Shown one piece after another: positions 58,298 to 64,000 of a stretch of 64,000 bases of DNA. The stretch lies in NCBI GenBank assembly GCA_002205965.3, contig NADL03000709.1:186001-250000 (forward strand). Reading direction: 5' to 3'. The position numbers and the translations under genes are program-made. The stretch is from Kappaphycus alvarezii (lineage: Eukaryota > Rhodophyta > Florideophyceae > Gigartinales > Solieriaceae). Within the stretch, counting starts at the first letter, position 1, and the number at the start of each line of letters is the position of its first letter. The notes under the pieces were generated by a model. That model had not been told where the DNA came from and made no database searches. It saw only the letters and a program-made list of their open reading frames with translations.

Positions 58298-58834
58298 TCA
58301 ATGATACTGCGGGAGTATATTATGTTTCCGAATATACTCTTGGAAAGCTTCCTTTACTACAGCAGATCCATCTTCCGTAACATCAACGAAGTCCTTTGTT
58401 GGTTGCCACTCCGCCTCATGAAGTGGCACACCACGCATCAAAACCAAGAACTTGAAACCGCGTCCTACCTTTTTGTGATCCAAGATAACCTCAACTTCCT
58501 GTTCTGGTCCATTGGGCAGCTCAAGCAGTGCAGGTGCAGGAGGAATGGGTAAAGCAATGTCATCGGGCTGCTCCAAATGTGGTGTGGTGTGAATGATATG
58601 AATGACTGGATGGATTTTAAAATGAGCACGGAGATCCAGTCGAACAGCATTCTTACCAATTAGCTCCTTTACAACGAATGGCCCATATCTACGCGCACCA
58701 AGCTTTTTAGAATCCTGGGACCTAGAATAAGCATCTGTAAACAACAAACGATTGATCCAAAGCTTTGAACCGACTTTGTAGTCTGGAACCTTGTATTGCC
58801 TTGAAGCATATGCAGCTTGCCGAGCTTTTGCCAC
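58298..58834 (-). pseudogene. gypsy integrase C-terminus and chromodomain
   Basis: A 178-codon open frame. ARRYGPFVVKELIGKNAVRL is the GPY/F-type module, and IHPVIHIIHTTPHLEQP the following linker. Then EVEVILDHKKVGRGFKFLVL and HEAEWQPTKDFVD match a chromodomain (E-V-E-x-I-L, aromatic/Leu core, W-x-P). Chromodomains steer integration to modified chromatin. The frame ends 32 bases before the LTR. Upstream, at 58.83-58.93 kb, a frameshift separates it from the catalytic core. Confidence 0.85.
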
Positions 58835-58889
58835 TTTGTAGGCAAATTGCGCATCCTCGAGAGAAACCTTGGCTTGGCACGAAAGTCGT

Positions 58890-59770
58890 CTAAACTTTGA
58901 AGAGGTATGCTGCTGCTAGCCAAGAAGTCCAATGGAGATTTAGGTGTCCATCCAAGTCCAGCTCAAATGGTGACATACCCAGATCATCGCTCACAGCCGA
59001 GTTGTATGCAAATTCTGCAGAAGGAAGCAGTTCATCCCAGTCATTCTGATGATACGAGCAATAGCAACGGAGATATTTCTCGATAATACTATTCATAATC
59101 TTGGAATCGCCATCTGTTTGTGGGTGTCTACTTGTAGACATTCTTAGTTTCACCCCACAAAGATTCATCAGTGTCTTCCAAAACTTTGAAATGAACTTGC
59201 TGTCCCTATCTGAGGTAATATCATCAGGCAACCAGTGGTTCTTGAAGATGTTCGCGAAGAAGTCTCGAGCCGTGTCCTCAGCAGTATCTGATGTTTTAGA
59301 TTTAAGAAAATTGACTCGACGAGACAGTCGATCAACTCAAGTCGTGATCAAATCATGACCGCTCCTCGTCAGGGGTAGCCTCACAATGAAATCTGTAGCT
59401 AATGAACCCCATCTGCGGTCAGGCAATTCCAGTGACATTGGATCTGTCAACTTTTTTTGATTAGAGTCCTTATACTGCTGACACGTGAGACATCCTTCAC
59501 AATACTTTCAAACATCCCGGCTCTTATGTTTCCAATGGAAGTTACCTAATCTGGACATTGTCTTCGCAAATTTAAAATGTCCACTAACTTCCAAGTCGTG
59601 AGCAATTTGCAAAATATCCGAAACTGACCTTCTTGTTACGCACAACTTTCCATTGTAAAACAGCCTCGAACAATCTTTTCGGAACATTGGCAGAATTATT
59701 TCAAGTTTCTGCTTCTGAACCATATCCTCTGGCCACTCTCCTTCCATGGCTTTTACCACTGGACCAAAGA
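58890..59770 (-). pseudogene. gypsy integrase zinc module and catalytic core
   Basis: The N-terminal part (59759-59508) has IAHDLEVSGHFKFAKT and, after a TGA, YCEGCLTCQQYKDSNQKK, an HHCC zinc module. The core has WGSLATDFIVRLPLT (first Asp), DDITSDRDSKFISKFW (second Asp) and RHPQTDGDSKIMNSIIE. Here the catalytic Glu of the usual TDGQ-x-E is Lys (AAG, 59100-59102), which would abolish strand transfer. CYCSYHQNDWDELLPSAEFA is the canonical tail of the core. Further stops, for example near 59.36 kb, break the frame. Confidence 0.9.
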
Positions 59771-59879
59771 ACTGGTCGTCATCATACCGAGGAATGATCT
59801 GATCAACGTCAAGGTAGGGAACTTAAGCGTCATTCACTGAGATGTCACGGTTTCCTCTAGTCACGTGCGGAGCTCTGGA

Positions 59880-60440
59880 TAATGCGTCTCCCAAGACGTG
59901 AATTCTTCCAGGCTTCAGTGTGATGTGAAAGATTCCGAAGTTACCGAGAGTTTCCAACCAACGTGCTTCTTTCCGACTCAGTTTCGGTTTTGTGAAGAAA
60001 CTCTTAGCACTTGGTTGTCTGTGAAAATCTCAAATTCAGAACCTTCAAGATAGCACCTGAATCTTCCCAGAAAATTAATAAAAGCCAGAAGCTCTCTGTC
60101 ATTTGCAGTGTAGTCCGACTCAGCTGGTGAAAGTTTCTTTGAATAGAAAGAAATTACACGATCCCTTCCATTCTCATCCGACTGTGTTAGAGTTACACCG
60201 ATAGCAAGCTGTGAAGCATCTACTTGACCACGAAATGGCTTTTTCCAATTAGGAGCGATTAAAATTGGAGCCAATGTCATTACTTCTTTTAGCTTCTGAA
60301 AAGCTTTATCACACTGTTGGTCCCATTTCCCAATACCTCGAACTTTCTTTGTCAGATCTGTGAGAAGTGCAGCAATTGCCGAGAACTTCTGAATGAACCT
60401 ACGGAAAAACTGTATTAGAACTAAGAAAATTCTCAACTCC
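59880..60440 (-). pseudogene. gypsy RNase H
   Basis: Reads FFRRFIQKFSAIAALLTDLT (end of RT/connection), WDQQCDKAFQKLKEVM, then RGQVDASQLAIGVTLTQ (first Asp), YTANDRELLAFINFLGRFR (Glu) and FEIFTDNQVL (Asp in TDN). These are the Ty3-type RNase H residues, all present. A one-base shift near 60.01 kb separates TDNQVL from KSFFTKPKLSRKEA and the ALSRAPH end. It lies between RT and integrase, as expected. Confidence 0.88.
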
Positions 60441-60532
60441 GTTAGAGATTCAGGTTTCGGCCAAGCTTGTAGGACTTCGAACTTCTCAGGATTGACATGA
60501 ATGCCGTCCTTCCCGACTATTAAACCTAAAAA

Positions 60533-61192
60533 CTACAGTTCGGTCTGAAAGAAAGAGCATTTCTTCGGAGAGATGTACAGCTTGTGGTCCTTAAGTCTCT
60601 TTAATACAATTTCCAGATGTTCGTAATGTTCGTCCACATTCTTACTGAATATGAGAAGATTATCCATATAGACAACCAAGAAGACATCGATGCAATCATA
60701 GAAGATCTGTTTCATCAAAGTTTGGAACGTAGCAGGAGCGTTGCAAAGTCCCATTGGCATAAGAAGATATTCAAATTGCCCATACTTTGTATTGAACACT
60801 GTCTTTTCGATGTCCTCCGGTTTCAAACTTATCTGATGGAATCCGGTTTTCAGATCAAGCTTGGAGAAAAATCTCGCATCTCCAAGTCGATCGAACATTT
60901 AATCAGAACGAGGTAGTGGAGCATTATTCTTTTTGGTGATGCGATTCAAAGCGCGATAATCGACAACACCTCTAAGTTTTCCATCCTTTTCTTTCACAAA
61001 GAAAAGTGGTGCTCCATATGGTGATTTACTGGACCTGATCTTCCCTTTCCTCAGAAGAGACTCGACGTACTCTTTTGCTGCCCTAAGTTCGGATGGAGAC
61101 AACTGGAGTAAAGGTCGATGAGGTGCCTTTGTTACTTCCTCCACTTTGATCTCATGATCAACTGATCGAATCGGAGGAAGCCCTCTTGGCAA
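60533..61192 (-). pseudogene. gypsy reverse transcriptase
   Basis: Ty3-type motifs in order: [37 protein letters not shown], a TAA replacing a sense codon at 60899-60901, FFSKLDLKTGFHQISLKPED (first catalytic Asp), TKYGQFEYLLMPMGLCNAPA, and VVYMDNLLIFSKNVDEHYEH. The YxDD box is YMDN (60659-60670): the second Asp is Asn. KLYISPKKCSFFQTEL then ends at a TAG, and FLGLIVGKDG continues in the same frame. With YMDN, a TAA and a TAG the copy is unlikely to be active. Confidence 0.92.
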
Positions 61193-61229
61193 TTCATCCT
61201 GAAAGACCTATTTGAAATTATCCAGTAAT

Positions 61230-61937
61230 CTGCTCAGTCTTCCATCAAACTTTATCTGTCACTCCTGTCATACTGTGAACTTCAAGTAACTGAAATACTT
61301 CGAAGTCACCCCCATGCCTCAGCATTCGTCTAAATTTCTTCAATCACAAATTGGACACATCAATACCTTTTTCTTCATCGGAATCAATCACTGGAATGGA
61401 AGCATCTTTCACCATCACAACTCGATTCCGATAGTCGACACGTGGATTGTGGGCAACATGCCACGGCATTCCCAACAGAACATCATACCTGGTTTGTCAC
61501 ACAGCCCAACTAGAAGTATATGTATGTTCGCCTAACTGAATAGTTCCGTTGGAAATGATCTCAGATACTTCCTCAGTAACTCCCTTCTGTGAATGGCAAA
61601 CAATGACTCGTTCACGTCGAATCTCAAACAAGTTCCTATTTCGCTTCAGGAATTCGGCTGAAACCACGTTTGTATTGCATCCATCGTCCTTTAGTACTCT
61701 GACTGCTATTCCATTCAGTCTACCTTCAAGTACTAGCAAAGGCTCCACTGGTATAGGTACATCAGTGGGGATGCTGTCATCATGAATAGACGTGATTCCT
61801 TTAGACTCGGCTTCGGAGATTCTCGACTTTTCCCTGTCCTCTGAGAATTTAGCTCCGGTGATGTCCACAACAGTTTTACTCTGCTCATTGGGAAATCTTT
61901 TCACACTCACTGCTGGTCTCACCTGAGTGTTCACCAA
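61230..61937 (-). pseudogene. gypsy protease and linker to RT
   Basis: Starts in the pol frame after the gag overlap. VRVLKDDGCNTNVVSAEFLK is the protease active-site region, with DDGC where DTG/DSG is usual. VTEEVSEIISNGTIQLGEHT follows, then a TGA (61497-61499), after which the frame reads RYDVLLGMPWHVAHNPRVDY, the conserved LLGMPW segment. The linker to RT (FRRMLRHGGDFEVFQLLEVH) has a TGA and a frameshift near 61.25 kb. The enzyme cleaves Gag-Pol. Confidence 0.8.
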
Positions 61938-61961
61938 GTCTGGTGGACCAACTACTTTCCC
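61932..61961 (-). promoter_or_regulatory. Putative -1 frameshift site between gag and pol
   Basis: In the gag frame the sequence is G GGA AAG TAG: a canonical X-XXY-YYZ heptamer GGGAAAG (61955-61961) directly before the gag stop (61952-61954). The pol frame is -1 and open through the heptamer. A small stem (CACCA/TGGTG with a 4-nt loop, 61932-61945) begins nine bases downstream of the heptamer. Confidence 0.7.
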
Positions 61962-62764
61962 GAGTCAAAGCCATTCAAATCATTACTGTGTCCTGCCTGT
62001 GTATTGTTCGCCGCTATGCGAGTAACACCCCTGTTACCTTTATTCCCGTTTCCCTTTCTGTGTTTCCAAGGTCTACATCCCACCTTATGGCACGTAAAGC
62101 ATCGGTTCTCCATCAAGTCTTTCTGACGCTGCCCATCGTTTTTACGTTCCAGGTTTCCGATCTCCATCGGCATAGGACCTGAGGCATTTCGATTGGTTTG
62201 AAATGAACCTCTGCCAGTGAAGAAACCTGCACCATAAAATGCTCCATCAAAATTAAGAGCAATGGTAGTCGCAGCTTCAAACTTGGATGGGTTTCCTTTA
62301 CGAACCTCCAACAGAATGTGGGGTTTGAGACCTTCACAGAACCGCGCCAATTTTTCCGACTCACTGATACCGGGAATATTGATAACCAAATTCCTGAACT
62401 CCGAGAGGTACGCTGCCACACTCGTTTTCTGTCGGATCTTGGTAAGCTTGTCGCGAGCTCGAATGACACTGTCCTGAGGGACAAACTCTGCCTCAACCAG
62501 GATTTTGAAAGCTTCCCATGTAGGTGGAACAGCATTCTCGGACACAATTGTATACCACTATTTTGCGGCAGTTCCGGTCATGAATGTCGAAGCAAAGTCG
62601 ATAGCATTCTGGGCACTGATGACTTCTTCATGGCCCACCTGAATAAGTCTCAGGTACTTTTCGACTGAATGCAACCATGACCGAACTGTTAACGCATCTC
62701 GAGTTCCATTGAACGGCACAGGCTTATTTGGTTTGAAGAAAGACATGTTCAACAAAACCCTCAC
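61952..62764 (-). pseudogene. gypsy gag with unusual zinc knuckle
   Basis: The N-terminus MSFFKPNKPVPFNGTRDALT and WLHSVEKYLRL are typical gypsy Gag. After AAK a TAG (62558-62560) stands where Trp would fit, then VPPTWEAFKILVEAEFVPQD and SVAAYLSEFRNLVINIPGIS continue in the same frame. The knuckle reads CFTCHKVGCRPWKH, that is CX2CX4CX4H, with the usual order of the last His and Cys swapped. The frame ends at a TAG just after the GGGAAAG heptamer. Gag makes the particle and binds RNA. Confidence 0.88.
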
Positions 62765-63579
62765 TTAAAGCCTTATAACAACACCTGAACTTGAACACAA
62801 GCACTTGAAGTTGAAATCTGCAAGGGATTCGTCCCTGGACGAGGGTTTAGCTCCCTACCCGCGGAGAAAGTGACTCACCAGCAGCTTTGATCACACCTAC
62901 ACTCCAGTGTGACTCAGCAATCCGTTCGGATATCCCACCAGTTCACTATGTAGACCGCGATCGGTGTCCTTACCCTATAAGAAAGCCTCTCAAGCCGACT
63001 CTAAGCTAGCGAATAACCAAAGAATACCGTTTCTGAGCACGTACCACTTAGTCCAAGTCCAGTCCAAGTCAACCCTATGAAGCGTTACCTGAACCTGTGA
63101 CCCAGTCGGTGCACCTAGCTAACAGCCAAAGAGTGCAATAGGATTGTATAGGAATAGTGTGAGGGGACTCTCAAACGGGGACTTGGTCGGAAGTACGGCT
63201 TTACTAAGGCAAATTAGTTAAGCCTAACTGTCCAGTCTAAGTATTCTGCAAAGGATCACGCAGCTTCGTGAGGCATGCACGCTACCTGAACAGAACAACA
63301 TAGAGAAAGCAGACTAGGCTGCACCCCCAAGTTCTCGGTTACTTAGTTATCCAATTAGTAACCGCGACCTGCGTAGAACGATGGGATTTAGAGTACCCGG
63401 CACTCCAGCCCACAGATACTCTCCTGTACTTGGCACTTCAGCCCACAAGTAAGGTATAAAATATTGCTTGCAGTACACCTGTCAGCAAAATTTTTCCAAA
63501 ACTTCAACAACCCAAAAAATTACACGTGTAAGAAAACCTCGAACTAGAGCAAGACGAAAGCGAAAAAGCAGCGGAACCG
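62765..63579 (-). other. gypsy 5' untranslated leader
   Basis: About 0.8 kb between primer site and gag without coding sequence. Some short direct repeats such as GTCCAAGTCCA are visible near 63.05 kb. Confidence 0.6.
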
Positions 63580-63597
63580 GCGAATGCGATGCTACCA
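63580..63597 (-). promoter_or_regulatory. gypsy primer-binding site
   Basis: One base inside the 5' LTR the minus strand reads TGGTAGCATCGCATTCGC, starting with the TGG that pairs to a tRNA 3' CCA. The tRNA cannot be named from here; initiator tRNA-Met of some lineages ends GCUACCA, which would fit the first seven bases. Confidence 0.65.
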
Positions 63598-63598
63598 G

Positions 63599-64000
63599 TG
63601 AAACAGAGAGGGAGGCAGCCGGGGCGCTGCTAAAGAAACAGTAGAGGCGATGGCAATGGGTTTCAGAAAGTTGGGGGCAAAGGGTGTACGGAGTCTACCT
63701 GGATTCTCACAAGAATCCAGATTAGCCCCCCTTTTATAGACAGTACGGTAACTTTACTCTAGAAATTCTATACCTTGTTAGCTCAGTAGAACTTACTAGA
63801 AAGTAGAGGTGTAACTATAGAATTGTACTATCTAGAATATAACTACGTAAATAAAAACGATGACGTGGGGCTCCACGTCAAATAAAAACATTGAAGGAAA
63901 ACCAAATTTCTAAAATCATTCAAGACGATACAGTTTCCCTGTTACACCAATGTGTAATAGAAAACTGGAATAGCGACAGCGAACAAGTCTCTATTACACA
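63599..64000 (-). repeat. 5' LTR of the gypsy element, cut by the window end
   Basis: 402 of an expected 427 bp, matching 57840-58241 with about nine differences. The second arm of the inverted repeat begins at the window edge. Confidence 0.9.

Larger units (their letters stand above)
57840..64000 (-). mobile_element. Ty3/gypsy chromovirus-like retrotransposon, defective, runs off the window
   Basis: Minus-strand element with gag, protease, RT, RNase H, integrase and chromodomain, which is the Ty3/gypsy order with a chromovirus-type end. The 3' LTR is 57840-58266 (427 bp); the 5' LTR starts at 63599 and should end near 64025, outside the window. Within the shared 402 bp I count about nine differences, so it is moderately recent. 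Coding frames are broken by stops and frameshifts, and two catalytic positions are changed (RT YMDN, integrase Glu to Lys). Confidence 0.93.

Noticed and set aside
1-64000. CRISPR arrays, prokaryotic operons, tRNA or rRNA genes
   Set aside because: No array of short repeats with equal unique spacers, no Shine-Dalgarno-led gene clusters, and no tRNA or rRNA consensus that I could recognise.

Overview
The window is eukaryotic nuclear DNA, built mostly from transposable elements with one recognisable host gene. Evidence for this is Ty1/copia and Ty3/gypsy LTR retrotransposons, R2-like non-LTR endonuclease domains, and a SHAQKYF-class MYB-related transcription factor. There are no operons, ribosome-binding sites or tRNA clusters. 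The MYB class fits plants, algae, oomycetes or amoebae. A macroalga, perhaps a red alga, is my guess; the lineage cannot be proved from this sequence.

Layout. 1-6.5 kb has mixed composition and nothing I recognise. 6.5-21.1 kb is a long AT-rich island without credible genes and with a few small repeats. 21.1-27.4 kb is the 3' part of a decayed Ty3/gypsy element (here X1): integrase with a GPY/F module, an ~80-bp minisatellite split by a 762-bp solo LTR, a conserved 3' ORF and an LTR (C1). It also carries minus-strand coding debris with a pair of C2H2 fingers. 27.4-42.1 kb is a nested stack. A gag-only relative (X2, LTRs C2 and C3) was invaded by a full-length minus-strand copia element (27447-33640, target duplication TGGCG), by a plus-strand copia relic lacking integrase (36764-41449, target duplication ATTTT) and by a solo LTR (41509-41985, target duplication CATGT). 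42.1-54.4 kb is mostly intergenic, rich in the palindromic word ACTGTACAGT, and holds the MYB gene (48285-47131, minus) whose frame is broken at G/C runs. 54.7-56.6 kb holds two R2-like LINE 3' ends lying tail to tail. 57.84 kb to the window end is a minus-strand Ty3/gypsy chromovirus-like element with gag, protease, RT, RNase H, integrase and chromodomain; its outer LTR runs off the window.

How the parts relate. All autonomous-type elements here have lost catalytic residues or reading frames. The 5' copia element nevertheless has two LTRs that differ at only 2 of 410 positions, so a defective copy seems to have moved recently, presumably using proteins supplied in trans. Regulatory details that can still be read include a gag start codon inside the copia primer-binding site, a GGGAAAG slippery heptamer directly before the gypsy gag stop, and a 23-bp-arm inverted repeat in the gypsy LTR.
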